A stretch of 64,000 bases of DNA. It comes from Rhizopus arrhizus (lineage: Eukaryota > Mucoromycota > Mucoromycetes > Mucorales > Rhizopodaceae). Shown piece after piece: positions 10,760 to 23,500 of the stretch (position 1 is its first letter; the number at the start of each line of letters is the position of its first letter). Under the pieces are notes generated by a model. That model saw nothing but the letters and a program-made list of their open reading frames with translations, made no database searches and was not told where the DNA came from. Made by a program: the position numbers and the translations under genes. The stretch is taken from NCBI GenBank assembly GCA_024220505.1, contig JAKZZE010000006.1, positions 806,001-870,000 on the forward strand, given 5' to 3'.

Positions 10760-12412
10760 TATGGAAGCTGCTACCACAAAAGATAAGTGTCTATATGTTA
10801 CTATCCTTTCTTTTCTATATATGAATCGTACTGTCCCTTCCTCAGACCACCGAACACAGCTACAATTCCCGCAGTACCAAATTGCAGATTTTGCAATCTC
10901 AAATTTGAAATTGTTTGTCGTGTCCGAAGCAATTTCAGTTGTCGGTCATTCATACGACAATAGAAGTTAGCTTCATTTCGATTCTGGATGTGGTTGTAGG
11001 CTCTCATGCCGCGCTTTTATTCTCAGTTCATATTTGATAAAGAGAAACTAGACTCCTTTTATACCAAAGAAGGCGCACAAACAGGCTTTTTTTTATGATG
11101 GTGACGCTGGGAGATAGACACTATATCTAACGGCAATACCAAGAGCTGTTTACTGTCACATCCTTCCTTTCCGTGCTGCCAATATTATTATTTGAAATTT
11201 TTAGGCTGCAAATTAAGATTTTAAATCTCACGGTTGAAATTTCTTAATTCACAATTTAGTACTGTAGTCACTGTAATCAGTACACTTAATAGTACAAGCT
11301 CTACATAGAAAGAATGGGTGGTATGCTCATTTTCAACAAGAGGAAGTGTAAAATATTTATTCAGTATTATATATTAGGAAGTGTTATATAAATCAAATAC
11401 ATTATGGTGCAGTGTCTTGTGTAATTTTATTTATTTGGCGTCAACTCTTGAAGAATTAATGCTAGGACTACTAACTACTTGAAGAATTAAGCTTTTATGA
11501 AAAATGTATAATCATTAAAAGATTACCATTTAAAGTGAACTTATATTATGGTATATAATGTATTTTGCTTTGTAAGCTCACTAGCTCATTAATTTGATAT
11601 TCATCGTATATTCAATAAGCAAAAGGAGGTAATCAGGTATGCATTACACCTTAGATTCAAAAAGCAAAGTCAATAAACAACACGAAAAATATATTAAAGT
11701 ACTTATCTATTAATTTATTTTAGCAAGGTTATAATGGCTCATCAGCGATTGGGATTATAATTAAATAATAAGACTTTGTCCAAAAGGAAAGATTGTACTT
11801 TATGTACGATAAGTTTATATTGAAGTAATACAAGATAAATCAAGTTTTCCATGTACATTATACGACGTAAATACTATTTGGGATATCAAATTAGCATTGC
11901 AAGAAAAATCTTTCTTGTGGCATGAATACAAAGATACCAAAAAGAAAGTTTAAGTGAATAAAGAGTTTTATTTATAAGATTGTTTTAGTCTTTTTTTTTT
12001 TTTTATAAAGTAATGCAAACTCAGCCCTACTTTATTAGAATTAGACAGCAAGAAACTTTCATCAGCCCTTGGTTAAATTTGGCTTATAGCATATATAAAA
12101 TTTTGCATAAATGTTTATTTGGAGATGCGCTAACCTTAAATCAAAAGCACGCAAAATTTTCGGAAAGTGTGCCGATATTTTCTGAAAAGAGTGTACACAG
12201 AAGCAAAGAAGGGGGGTTGTGCACACAAAAATAAAGGCTGGGGCAGAAAAGAAAGGAAAAACTCTTCCTTGTGACTTCAACTCTTTTCTAAATGATTAAA
12301 AAGCTTATTTCTTATACTAAAAGATACTTTCTTCTCTTTTCTTTTCTAGCAAAAAAAAAAAAAAAAAAAATTCAGGAAAAAAAAAGACAAGAAATTGAAA
12401 AGAAAAAAGAGG

Positions 12413-12743
12413 ATGCAGGCATCCACAGATAACGAGATAAAAGGCAATAAAATGTCCCTTCAACTAAATAGCTATTGTCCTATACCTAATACCATTCCAT
12501 ATTGCCTCGATAAACATCAAGAGGACAATCTTTCAATAAGTATTCTTCAGCTTTATCAGGTAATAAAAATAAAAAGGACTCCTTCGTGTCAAGTAACACA
12601 TATTTTTCTTTCAAAACAAAGAGACTTTTACCAAGTAAAGAAAGCTATGAAAGGAGAGTAAAATTTGTGAAAAAAGTGGAAAGGTTATTGAATAGTGAAT
12701 GGCCAGACCATGATATAAAACCTAACGTCTTTGGGTATTAAGA

Positions 12744-12785
<42 letters not shown>

Positions 12786-14652
12786 ATAGCAAATAGATTG
12801 ATATGTTCCTGTATCTATAGATCCTCAGTCAATGATTTAGGTACAAGTTCATCTGATATAGATTTATGTATAACCACACCATGGAATGGATTACGAAATA
12901 TTAAAGTACTTGCTAGGTTATTTCGTAGATGTAAAAATAATAATAATAATAATAATAAAATATAAAAATTAAAGTATCTTTTTAGGTGGCATGCAGCATG
13001 TTGTTTGTGTACCGCGTGCAAAAGTACCCATAGTGCGTTTATTTGATTCAGAATTGTAAGGACAAAGTACGAGATAAAAAGATAAAGTGCTTATTGAATA
13101 AATAGACAGTTATCATGCGATATTAATGTAAACAATACGTTAGCATTACATAATACAAAGATGATTAAGATTTATGTTGCTCTTGATCCAAGGGTGAGAC
13201 CACTGATTATGACAATAAAGCATTGGACAAAGCAAAGATTATTAAATGATGCAGGTAAAATAAAGGGGAAATCGAATTACTAGGTATTTGACGCATAGTT
13301 AAAAGAATATTCTAGCTAATGGTGGAACACTATCGTCTTATACATGGACATGTATGATTATTAACTTTCTGCAACAACGTGAACCACCAATTTTACCAAT
13401 ACTTCATGAAAAAGCAGATGAATACTACTTTTGTGATAATATCAAAAAGTGGCAAGGATTTGGCCTAAAGAATAAGGAAAGCCTAGGCGGATTATTATAT
13501 GCTTTCTTTCGTCGATTTTCTATTGAATTTGATTATGAAAATCAAGTAGTATCCGTTCGACAAGGAAGGTATTTAACAAAGAAAGAGAAAGGTTGGGACA
13601 CAGGCAGGAATAAGATGAGTTTGTGTGTGGAAGAACCGTTTGATACTTCAAGAAATTTAGGCAACTCTGCAGATATTAGCTCCGTTTTAGGCCTAAGATG
13701 TGAATTTCAACGTTGCTTAGATTTATTATTGGATCACTCAGATTTGGAAACATTGCTTTCAGCTTATAAACCTACACTATATATCGATCAGAGTATAGAA
13801 ATACCCACAAATAATTCCTTTTCAGTACCACTACCTACTTTAGTTGACGTTAATAAGACTATAGCTCATCCTTATGGTCATCAAAATAGTATGGCAGATG
13901 GAATTTATCATCGTCATCATTGCCCTCATTACTATTATCCACAAGAATACTCTTATTCATATAGACAACCAATTACGCACCCTTTACCTACATTTTATCC
14001 TCACTTCAATTCTACACAGGTATTAGATACAGTCATCACAGATAGAAACATAAGATACGGGAGTCAATCGCTATCTCATGTGTCTCCTACTTTTATTTCA
14101 ATGTTAAATACAAGTACAGGTCAACGTCGATCTGTAGACAATTTATATACTAGATACCACCAAAGTCCAACACAATATGAAGAAGAAGATAGCAGTAATA
14201 GTAGTAATAACTATTCAATACCTAGTCGAAATGATGATTACTTTAGAAGGAACGTTTTTGATCAACAGCTGGAAAGGAAGCAACATCGACGATCAGGTGG
14301 TGTAGAGTGGCCATCAATCTCAAATCATACACAAAATATGACACAGCAACCTTCAGAGATAACAATGACCCCATTTAACCTGCGAAAATGGTCCATTGCA
14401 AACGGACAGAGTGATCTTTATGTAGAAAAAAGGAAAACACTGGCTGAAATAATTAAAATACCACATCCTTGTTCATCTTTATTTGATTTCAAGAGCCAAG
14501 ATGCTATTGAACAGCCTGCTTCCATTAGGAGCACAGACAGTGATCATGGTCATAAAATTAAATACAAGAAATCACCAAAAAGCAACAGTAATGCCAATCA
14601 TAATGGCTATAAACAGCAAAAAAACAAAAGCAATCACAGACCTCACACTTGA
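12413..14652 (+). CDS. Cid1-family non-canonical poly(A)/poly(U) polymerase
   Basis: Exons 12413-12559, 12622-12734, 12821-12930, 12986-13055, 13106-13254 and 13316-14652 encode 641 residues. The nucleotidyltransferase core is FGSSVNDLGTSSSDIDLCI with catalytic Asp99 and Asp101; the third Asp is Asp152 in LSCDINVNNT. GMQHVVCVPRAKVPIVRLF and GGTLSSYTWTCMIINFLQ are also family hallmarks. The PAP-associated domain follows (SLGGLLYAFFRRFSIEFDYE and LCVEEPFDTSRNLGNSADI). These enzymes add short A or U tails to RNA and act in decay or translation control; which base is preferred cannot be read from the sequence. The last 300 residues are His/Tyr/Ser-rich and probably disordered. The second intron holds a 36-base A-run and the third an (AAT)n microsatellite. 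Intron phases are consistent throughout. Confidence 0.92.
12747..12782 (+). repeat. 36-base A-run inside an intron
   Basis: A pure A homopolymer makes up almost half of intron 2 (12735-12820) of the Cid1-like gene, lying between the donor and the branch-point region. The length is probably unstable. Confidence 0.85.
12935..12958 (+). repeat. (AAT)n microsatellite inside an intron
   Basis: About seven AAT units just after the donor of intron 3 of the Cid1-like gene. It may vary between strains. Confidence 0.8.
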
Positions 14653-16033
14653 AAATAACAGGATAGAGTGTACATAACAAAGAGGATTAGCATAATATAC
14701 AAATATTATACTTAAAAAGGAGGAAAGTAATAAAATGTACTTATGACACATACACATAAAGTAAAAAGAATTAATTGGGTGACCATTGATCTAGCCAAAT
14801 TAATATTATGCTTTACTAAACAATCCGACATTATCTCTCTATCCTTTTTTTTCTTTTCTTTTTTTTTGGTTGTAAAGAAAGAGGAATGCAAAGTATTGAT
14901 TGCTACAACCTCTTTTTGCTATTATATTATGCTCCTAACATTTGTATACGTTATATATAATAAAATCTCGTATACATGAGAAAATGACAAATAATATTAG
15001 ATAAAAACGCAAATTGAATATTAATCGTACGCAGTGTTTTTTCAACTTGAACTGCCGTTTCATATAAACATTGAAATAGTGAAATATATCAATACTCACA
15101 TTCAAACACCCAAAATATGTTTCAAAATGTTTCATTGTCTTGTATATAGACAAATCAAACATTAGATTTAATATTGTATACTGTTACATAAATATGAACT
15201 GTAGATAAATATAAAAGTTGTTCAATAGTAAATTCTGTGCTAATGTTCAGTTTGAATGTCTTTGGAGAACATACAATTTCTATACATGACTATTACTATT
15301 AAAAAATGCTTATAAAAATAGCAGTAGATATCCCTAACTACTGCTATCACGTAGAAATTGCTTCTTAATCAAAATAATTTAGTTACTGTTGTTTATTTTT
15401 CAGTTCGTATATCTCATCAGGGTGCTAATTTATCACTCCATTGTGCTTCTCTAGCGAAAAAAAAAAAAGGATAGACACTTTCTTTGGTCCTGCCCTGTCA
15501 TATTCCCTAATTTGGATCATTTTAATCTCGATTTTCCGGAATTACCTGAATCCTTTTGATACACGAGTGTCCCTCTATTTCTCCTTTTTCATGCAAGCTT
15601 ATTGACTGTACTATCTTGAGTATAAGAGGTCAATATTAAAAATATATTTGACATGTCTAACTACTGTTTCACTGAAGCAACCACCTCTTTATTTGACTGC
15701 TCAAGCTTATTTAATCCAACAGGTTTCTGTGTAACTTAATTCCATATTGTATTTCAAAATCTAATGGTTTTATCAAATTGAATTCAAATAGTAGCTTTTC
15801 ACAAAAGAAACAAAGAAAACATCATCATTACTTTATCTTCCAATTTAAGAACATGGTTTCAAAAAGAAGAAAGAAAAATAATCAATGAAGTGCACCTTTT
15901 TAGTTCCTGTTTATTCTCTAAAAGCAAACCCAGCAGGTTAGCTATCAAATAATAATGAAAGTCTTAGCTTTGTATTTTATAACTCCCTCTCTTTTCTAAC
16001 ATTTTTTTTTTTTTTTTTTGTGTAAAAGAGCAG
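14653..16033. other. Intergenic interval, no gene seen
   Basis: About 1.4 kb between two plus-strand genes. It has T-rich runs near 14842-14866 and 16001-16019, the latter directly before the SSH4-like start. Short frames on both strands lack domains or splice partners. Confidence 0.55.
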
Positions 16034-17165
16034 ATGCCTATAAATTCAAATGAATCCGTTTATGCAGTCATAATTGTATTTATAATTCTTCTTTTTGCGA
16101 TAGCTACTTGTATTGGTTTAAGAGTATTTCGAAAACGACGCTACTTACAACAAGAGTTAGAACAGGGACAACTAAGAAACAATGAACGTGTCATTGACAC
16201 TGTTGACGATGAAGCAATAAATGCAGTAACCAGTAAAGTGTTTGAAATATTATTTTTTATTCTATTTAAAGCTCAAATTTCTACATAGGCTGGCAACAAA
16301 AATATCCGCCAAATACAACCGAAGTTATTAATGTAAAAAATGATCCAATAATTATCGCAAAAGGAGTGATGGCTTGGAAGTTTATGGAAGAAGATACTAC
16401 ACAAGATTCAGAGTATGAAAGTAATGCTGCTATTATGGATGATTCTTATACAGTTGTATTCTGTCAAGGCCAAGGAAGTATCATGACTAATCTTCCAGTG
16501 CCTTTACAAGAATTATCTTACTGGGAAATAAAGATACTACAATTGCACAAAGAGGACAAAGTAGCTATTGGACTTGCAACAAAACCTTATCCAAGATGGA
16601 GATTGCCTGGTTGGCATAAGCATTCAATTGCATATCATTCAGACTCAGGGTCAGTTTATGTGAGTAATTCAATTAATGAAAGACCTTATGGCCCACCTAT
16701 AAAGGAAGGCGATGTAGTCGGCATCGGTTATCTTTATCAAAGCGGAACTGTTTTTTTCACTAAAAATGGACAAGTAAAAAACTTTATGAAAAGCAAACAG
16801 CATAGTTTATTAACCGGCCTCTTTTTTTTAAAAAAAAAAGAATTTGGGTAAAGCTTTAATAGGGTTTAAATATCCCATCTATCCCATCATTGGAGCTTCT
16901 GGTCCATGTCAAATGGCTGCCAATTTTGGTTTACAAGAATTTCTATTTTCACCAGGTAAAAAGAAAAAAGTATACGATTTTCCATAATTGATATATTTGC
17001 CTTATAGCAAATCGAAGAGAAGCCGCATTTGCTCCTAAACAAGGATCACTACCCCCGCCTCCTGCCTACGGAGGTCATATAGATGATACCATATTATTCG
17101 ATGGCAGCAATCATAATGAAAGCCATTTAACATATACACCTCCCCCTCCATGTTATTCTTCTTAA
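16034..17165 (+). CDS. SSH4: SSH4/EAR1-type SPRY protein, Rsp5 ubiquitin-ligase adaptor
   Basis: Exons 16034-16232, 16289-16773, 16841-16955 and 17008-17165 encode 318 residues. Residues about 9-30 are one membrane helix (YAVIIVFIILLFAIATCIGL) followed by RKRR. A SPRY domain spans about residues 110-260 (SYWEIKIL, VAIGLATKPYP, GWHKHSIAYHSDSG, VGIGYLYQSGTVFFTKNGQ, PIIGASGPCQMAANFG). The tail has two PPxY motifs, PPAY and PPCY, which are binding sites for the WW domains of Rsp5/Nedd4. In yeast SSH4 and EAR1 sit in endosome/vacuole membranes and recruit Rsp5 to cargo; that role is inferred here from the matching layout. The third exon was chosen because splicing joins KNGQ to NLGKALIGF in phase 0. 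It ends 71 bases from the stop of the convergent methyltransferase gene. Confidence 0.9.
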
Positions 17166-17236
17166 AACTCTTGTATTATAGTTTTTGTACAATCTATCTG
17201 CTTCATAGACTCTCACCCTCTTTTTCTTTCTCTCTT

Positions 17237-20200
17237 TCACTGGTTATAGTCAACACATAATAGATTTTTTGCGGTAAACATGATCCATTCACTCCAATTT
17301 TGTTCATTGTATTCCACACATTCTATTTTCGAACTCCATTCTTTGCGTAAATTGCTCAAGTGCAGCTCGTTTTCGATCTCCAATTGTATGTTAATAGGAA
17401 TTCGATATGCATAGTAAGCCATTTGATCAATAGCAAATTGGAACAGAGAAGCAATCTTTAAAAGTACTACAAAGACATGTAATGCTCCACCTTTCTTTCT
17501 TTGAGCAAATTCACCAATCCATTGTATACTTTGCCAGTAGGAAAATCCGGCAAGATTTGCATCAGATCGAGTGTCTATCTTGTTATAGATTGGATCATAA
17601 TTGTTTAATATGGTCTTTTCAGCATCACCCAAACGCCAATCATAGCTCCTGATGCACTCCATTAATCTCTGTCCATTATGTGCATATCGAACAAATGTGT
17701 ATAGCCAGGTACGAGTAAATGTAGCTGACTGTACAAAAAGAGAAAGCTCTTGCATAAAACGAGAGGAAGGTGGAGGCGCAAACGGTATGGATGCCATAGA
17801 TCGTCCAAAGAATCGCATGCGACCTTGCTGATCATAACTGCAATGAACCCTGGTAAAATATTGCAATAGGGTACAATTCAGTATGCCACAAAAGTAGTCA
17901 TAATCTTGCCAGGGGGAATGAGGCTTGACGGTGAAATAAATGCACTGATTTGTTACTGCAATTTGGGTTGTGTCTACAAAGAATCTTTGTCGAGGTTGAG
18001 TGCGAGAATAATAGCCACAGTTGATTGGATGAACAATCTTGACTGGGTGATCTGTTCCAGACTTACTGTATTGACAGTAAACAATATCCTTATCATTCTG
18101 ATTCGCTTGAAGAGCAAGACGCGCTTCACGAAGGTAAATGTAGAATGCTTTGTAGCTACTATCATGTTCAATCTGAGATTTCAAAAAGTCGGCATCTTCT
18201 CTGTTAACCATGATAATAGAATAAAAGGAATCCTGACTGTCCAATAATCGATACGGCCAGTAAGCCTCTGCTGCTGAGGTTTCCTTTTTACAAAGTCGAA
18301 GCGGATCTCTAGATTTCCAAAATTCACCTTCTTTCCCGCCTCCTTTAGCGGCAGATCCTGATTTACCATTCCAATAAAAGCATGGTTTTAGCCATAATTG
18401 ACATATTTTATCTCCAAATGTTTGCTTTGCCCAGCTTGTCCTGACGACAAGAGCATAAACAGGATTTGTATTTGGACCTCGGTGCCAAACAAGAGGAATT
18501 TGATCAGTGTACCAGCTACTTTTTTTCCCTTCTCCGTCGCATAAACGAGGTAAATGACCAGTGATTCTGTTTAGCTCATCTAGACATGACGTGGTTGGCA
18601 GAATAAAGGCAAAAGAAGTCAAGTCTTTATAGTTTCTCGTACCAAACCCATATCGATATTGAAGCTCGGGATCATGATTCTCAGCAGGATTAAACCCATT
18701 ATACTGTTGAAGGATATCAGTAAGTGACGTGTTTCGTGCCTTGTTTCGAAGATAGAGAGTATAATCCGTATTGGGCAAGACTGAAGTTCGTTTACATATA
18801 CGAAATATAAGTGAATCGGTCTGTACCTTTGGCCATACTTTGTAAGGTTCAAATTCATACATGTCCAATAGTTTGCAATTAGCTAATATCCATTCCCTTT
18901 AATAAAAGAAATGAATACATATATAAGATTTTTGTATAGATACCATACCTTAAATGTTGAGCAAATTCAAGTACTGTCCATTGACTAGGCGTGATTAAGC
19001 ATAGTTGACCTTGTTGATCATCAATTCGTTGTAGAGCAACCCACATGAAGTAAATGTAAGCTTGTGTGCCTCTTCCACCAAGAGTTTGAAGATCGTACAG
19101 GGTAGGGTCCGGTTGAGTGATGAATCCAGTCTTCCTGATCATGTAAGGTGGATTTGTTACGATATAATGAAACTTTAATCGTGCAGGATCACGTAAAAGG
19201 TTTAAACAATCTCTTTCAAAAGTATCTTGTTCATGATGAATTGAATCGAGGCGCAATGTTAATGTATCATTACAAAAGAGCCTTAATCGATTTATTGAAT
19301 GTGGTGTCAAGTTTAATTGTAGTTCATTTAATCTTTTGTATACAGGAAATAAGTGTACCATCAAGTTTAGTTTACATAAATGATATGCAAATGGATCAAT
19401 TTCAATTCCCCAAATACTCTCGGGTATATCTTGTGTTAATAATTTTGCTAGACGCTCATCATTATCCCATATTGACATCCTACTCTTTTCAATTAATCGA
19501 TTGATATATTCACACAAGAATGAACCTATTCCAAGACATGGGTCAAATATACGAGGTAGACTATTGGAGTTTAGTGAGAATGGGTTTGAAGTAATCACTT
19601 TCTCCCACATAAATTGAATGACTGATTTGGGCGTATAATATTGACCGTGATCTTTTTGATGCTTTTGTGCTGAAGCCTCGAGAAAATAAAGTGTATAAAA
19701 CCTTGAAAAGATGGTATCAATTGTAGTGACAGATATATCATAGTTGTGAAGATGTATGCGTAGATGATAAATTAATGCTATTCGTTGTTGATGGTAATAC
19801 CAAAGAAAAGGTGTATTTAATAATGAATCATGCGTTGAAAATAATTGCATAAAATGATTAAATGAATCCGACAAAATTATTTCAATAAATGTTAAATAAA
19901 CTGTCATAAATCCAGTCATCAAACAGTGCATATCTTTCGATAGCTCATCTTTAGAATTTTCACTGATTACATGTTGAAGTACAAAGCTAACTGATGCCGA
20001 GGGTACATAAGCCTCTTTATGTTTTTCATGTATTAGATAATAATATGCAATTAATAATTACTGTTACCTTGCTTTTTTTTAATATCCTCTTGCACATTTG
20101 CAAAAAAGAATCCCAAAGTGTCCACGATTGCATTTGTTTCTGCTTCACTTATATCCTTTGGCTTTCCACGTTTGGTAGTTCGCTCATGGGTAATGGTCAT
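17237..20200 (-). CDS. Restriction-type (Eco57I/TaqI-like) adenine-N6 DNA methyltransferase, 952 aa
   Basis: Exons 17237-18896, 18949-20014 and 20068-20200. Both introns have GT-AG ends and fit phase (CAA G|AG GCT and TTA AG|G GAA). The catalytic half has motif X GQYYTP (168-173), the SAM-binding motif I DPCLGIGSF (202-210), GIEIDP (247-252) and the catalytic motif IV TNPPY (331-335), the order of gamma-class N6-adenine methyltransferases. ITPSQW and VQTDSLIF are typical of bacterial type IIG/Eco57I-like enzymes. The C-terminal 550 residues resemble a target-recognition region (PYRLLDSQDSFYSIIM, FCGILNCTLLQYF, RFFGRSMASIPFAPPP). I see no clear PD-(D/E)xK nuclease, so it is probably a methylase only. 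The introns and ordinary base composition argue against bacterial contamination; ancient transfer from bacteria is inference. The promoter lies in the 365 bases before MLP1's stop. Confidence 0.88.
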
Positions 20201-20565
20201 TAAAAGTAGAAAGAAAAAAAAATCGAAAGAGTAAAAAGGATAATGTAAGTCCGCTTGAGCCAACTGTAAAACAATTAAGACAATGGGATTTGTCAGTGTT
20301 ACACAACAGCTGAAGCACCCTATTTATTTTTTCTCCCTTCTTTTTATAACAAAAATAGCATAGACAAATATTATTCTAGAATAATAGAAATAGTGCATAG
20401 TTTTTATATAAATAGATTAAATAATATTGAATGCTGTTTTGAATAAAAGCAAAAAGGTTCAATTGGTAAAAGCAGTACCAAATAGACAGCAGCTTTGTGA
20501 ACTTAAGTCATTTCTCAAGAATTGTAATTTATTTGCATTTATTTAAAACTACTTTTATTATTCAT
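20201..20565. promoter_or_regulatory. Short spacer holding the methyltransferase promoter
   Basis: 365 bases between the ATG of the methyltransferase and the stop of MLP1, both on the minus strand. It must contain MLP1's 3' UTR and the methyltransferase promoter. The T-rich block on the minus strand just before the ATG (about 20205-20225) is typical of leaders in this window. No clear TATA box. Confidence 0.4.
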
Positions 20566-23500
20566 TTACAAACTTTTAGGTTTTTTACCAGGTGACCCTG
20601 GCTGTTCCTCTTCTTCCCTTTCATGCTTAACTCCAATAACGCTTGTTTCAATTGGTGGTGTGTCTTTTGCTTCTAAAGTTCCTTTAACAACGGTTTCAGA
20701 TGTAGAAGGTGTCACTACTTCATCAGTTCTCTTTTCATTAGTCTGTTCAGCTGACTGCTCCTTGAGTGGTTGAATTGGTGTTTCAGCCACTGCTTTTTGG
20801 ACGTTAACATGTTCCTTTTCTGAAGCTTTTCCAGCAGCATCCTGGTTTGTTTCTGTAGTAGATGTAGTGGCAGCAGTTGCATTTTTCAAAGCGGTAAGTT
20901 CGTTTTGAAGTCGCTTGTTTTTGTTTTGTGTCATTGAGTTCATCACTTTCAACCTGCTTATCTCGATCTCCGATTCTATTTGCTCTTTCTTTAACCTTTC
21001 TACTTCGGCCTCTAGTGCAGTGATTTTTTCTTTCAGTGCCGTTATTTCTGCAGGATTGGCATAATTATTGCTATTGCCATCTTTCTTTGCTTCACTTTCT
21101 TTAATTCTCAATGCTTTTAATTCTTCCAAGAACTTATTCTATTGTGTTTTTTTTAATTAATCATTGTTTTATTTAACTTCTTTACATCTACTTGCCTTTT
21201 CGGTTTGAATTGCTTTTGCTTTATTTAGTAAACTGGCATATTTTGTCTAAGAAAGCAGTAATTCATTAATTAAAAAATAAAAAAATAAAAAACAAGTACC
21301 TCCAATGCTGTATACTCTTCAGACTTTGTCTTTAATGATACTCCTGCATCCTTTATTTCCTGTTCTGCTGTTTGTCTAGCTTCTTGCTCTTTTTTCAATG
21401 CCTCTTCCAATGTTTTGACTTTTTGTGCATCTAACACAGTAGTATTCTTCTAAATGAAATATCTTTTAAGTAACAAATATATCCTTTCCTGTTATTTGTT
21501 AGCTACTTACAGAAGCAGTGCTCGATGCTTCTTTTATTTGCTTCTGTAAATTGGCAACTGTTGATTCCAATTCAGCATTCTTTTTGTTTGCTTCAGTTAA
21601 ACGATTTTTGAGTTCCAATGCTATACGTTGTCTTTGGTTTGCGTTACTAACAAGGCCAGCTTGGTTGGATCGAGTTGTCTCTAATTCAGCTTCCAAAGAT
21701 TTTATTTTATCATTTAAAGGTATTGTTGACGATTTTATATTCTGTAGATCGGCTTTAGCAGATTCCAATTCAGTCTTTAAAGTTTCATTCTCTGCTTTCA
21801 TACGCTCAATTTCTTTAGTATCTACTTGATTCTGCTTAGATAAAACTTCAGCATTCTCTTTTTCCTTTGCAATTATTTGATCTTGTGCCCTCTTCAATTG
21901 AGACTCTAACACCACAATTTTTGATGCTACAGATTCAAATTCCTTTGTCTTGTCAGCTAATTGCAATTCAACTTTTTCAATTTTGGCTTTCCATTGATTT
22001 TCATTTTCCATCAAAGAAATGTTCTGAGATTTATATGCTTCTGCTTCAAGCTTATAACGTGAAACATCCGTCGATTTCTGCTCAGATAAAGTGTCGTTTG
22101 CTTTCTCAAGTTCCTTGATTGTTTCCCTCGTTGTGTCCAATTGATGTTTGATAACATCAAGTTCTTGTTCAAGAAGCTTATATTTTCTACATTCTTCCAA
22201 ATATTTTGCATCAGCTATTTCCTTTTCATGACAAAGTGTCAGGTTAGATTCGCGCAGTTGTGTATAAATTCCTTGAGTGAGATTAGGTATTTCTGAGCTT
22301 TCATTAGATTCGCTCCATTTTGATAACTTTTCGAATAATTCGTCCATCTGGCTGTTAATTGCATTGGCACTCTTTTCCGCTTCTTCACGAAGTCTCTGTG
22401 TGTTTTCTTGGAACTCTGTCCATACACTAGTTTCATGTTTATAAGCCTCCTCTTTAGATACGAGTTCTTTCTTTGCTTCTTCCAACTTTTGTTTATTGTC
22501 ATTTAATTCACTCTCCAGTGCAGTCATATCAGCACGAATTTTAGATACTGTTTCTTCCACTTGTTCACGAGCCTTTATTTCTTTGTTTAATCTATCTTGA
22601 ACTTCATCATGGGCTTTCCTTTGCTCTTCTGCTGATGCATTTAGTTCCTCTAATTGCTGCTTCTTTTGTTCGATTTCATGCTCCAACTTTACTTTATCAG
22701 ATTTTAATGTTTGATTTTCCAATACTAGCTCATTTTGAGTGTTCTCTAATTTGGCACGCAAAGCATCATATTGCTCCTTTGCTTCTTGGACAATTTGGTG
22801 AGATTTAGACATTGTTTCTTTGTGAGCATCCAGATCATCTGTCAACTTTTCAATTTTAGCGTTGGCATCTTCAATATACTTTTTATGCTCATGTGAAATT
22901 TCTGCTGCTTTTTTACTGGCATTCTCAGCAGTTAAAATGCATTCCTTCTTTTCATCTTCCAAAATACGAATGCGGTCCTTCAGTTCAGCAATTGATTGAA
23001 TGTGCTGCTCGCATGAAGAAGTCACAGTATCGCCTGCAGTATCAGCGTTAGTTATTTTTTTAAGGTTCTCTTCAACTTCAGATAGTTTTGTTTCAGCAAC
23101 AATCTTTTCTTGATTTGCTGTTGAAAATTTACTTTCTAATTCTGCCAATTTTTCTTTAAGAGACTGAATTTGACCAAGAGCTTCTTTGTATTTGTCTTGA
23201 ATGTCCTTAGTGAGTCCAATATCCTTTCTAAGTGACGCATTTACTTCATGGCAAGATCGTAATTCAGTCGATATTCTTTCGATTTGTTCTTTTGATAAAT
23301 TCACAGTTTCAGTAGATGAAGAGTAAAGACCTTCAACATAAGAATTTATGCCGTTTAGCAATCTGTTTAGTCGTAGTCTTTCTGTATTAATCTCGTCGAT
23401 TTCTTTTTTAATCAGCTCGCATGTTTCAGACTTTGCTTCAAGTTGGTAACGAAGAACCATATTATCCTTTTTGAGTTGTTTTATCGTCATTTTACACTCA

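Larger units (their letters stand above)
8503..12412. other. Gene-poor interval upstream of the nucleotidyltransferase gene
   Basis: About 3.9 kb of AT-rich DNA with no frame I can support firmly. It carries many short open frames on both strands without domains. A possible small gene with its own TATA box lies at 10397-10759 (separate entry). The last 400 bases before 12413 have purine/pyrimidine runs and an 18-base A-run near 12352, typical of a promoter and leader here. Confidence 0.5.

Noticed and set aside
17237..20200. Bacterial contamination or a live restriction enzyme
   Set aside because: Two phase-consistent spliceosomal introns and host-like composition exclude contamination; no nuclease motif was found.
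20455..20510. Possible tRNA because of a GGTTCAA stretch
   Set aside because: No acceptor or anticodon stem can be drawn around it.
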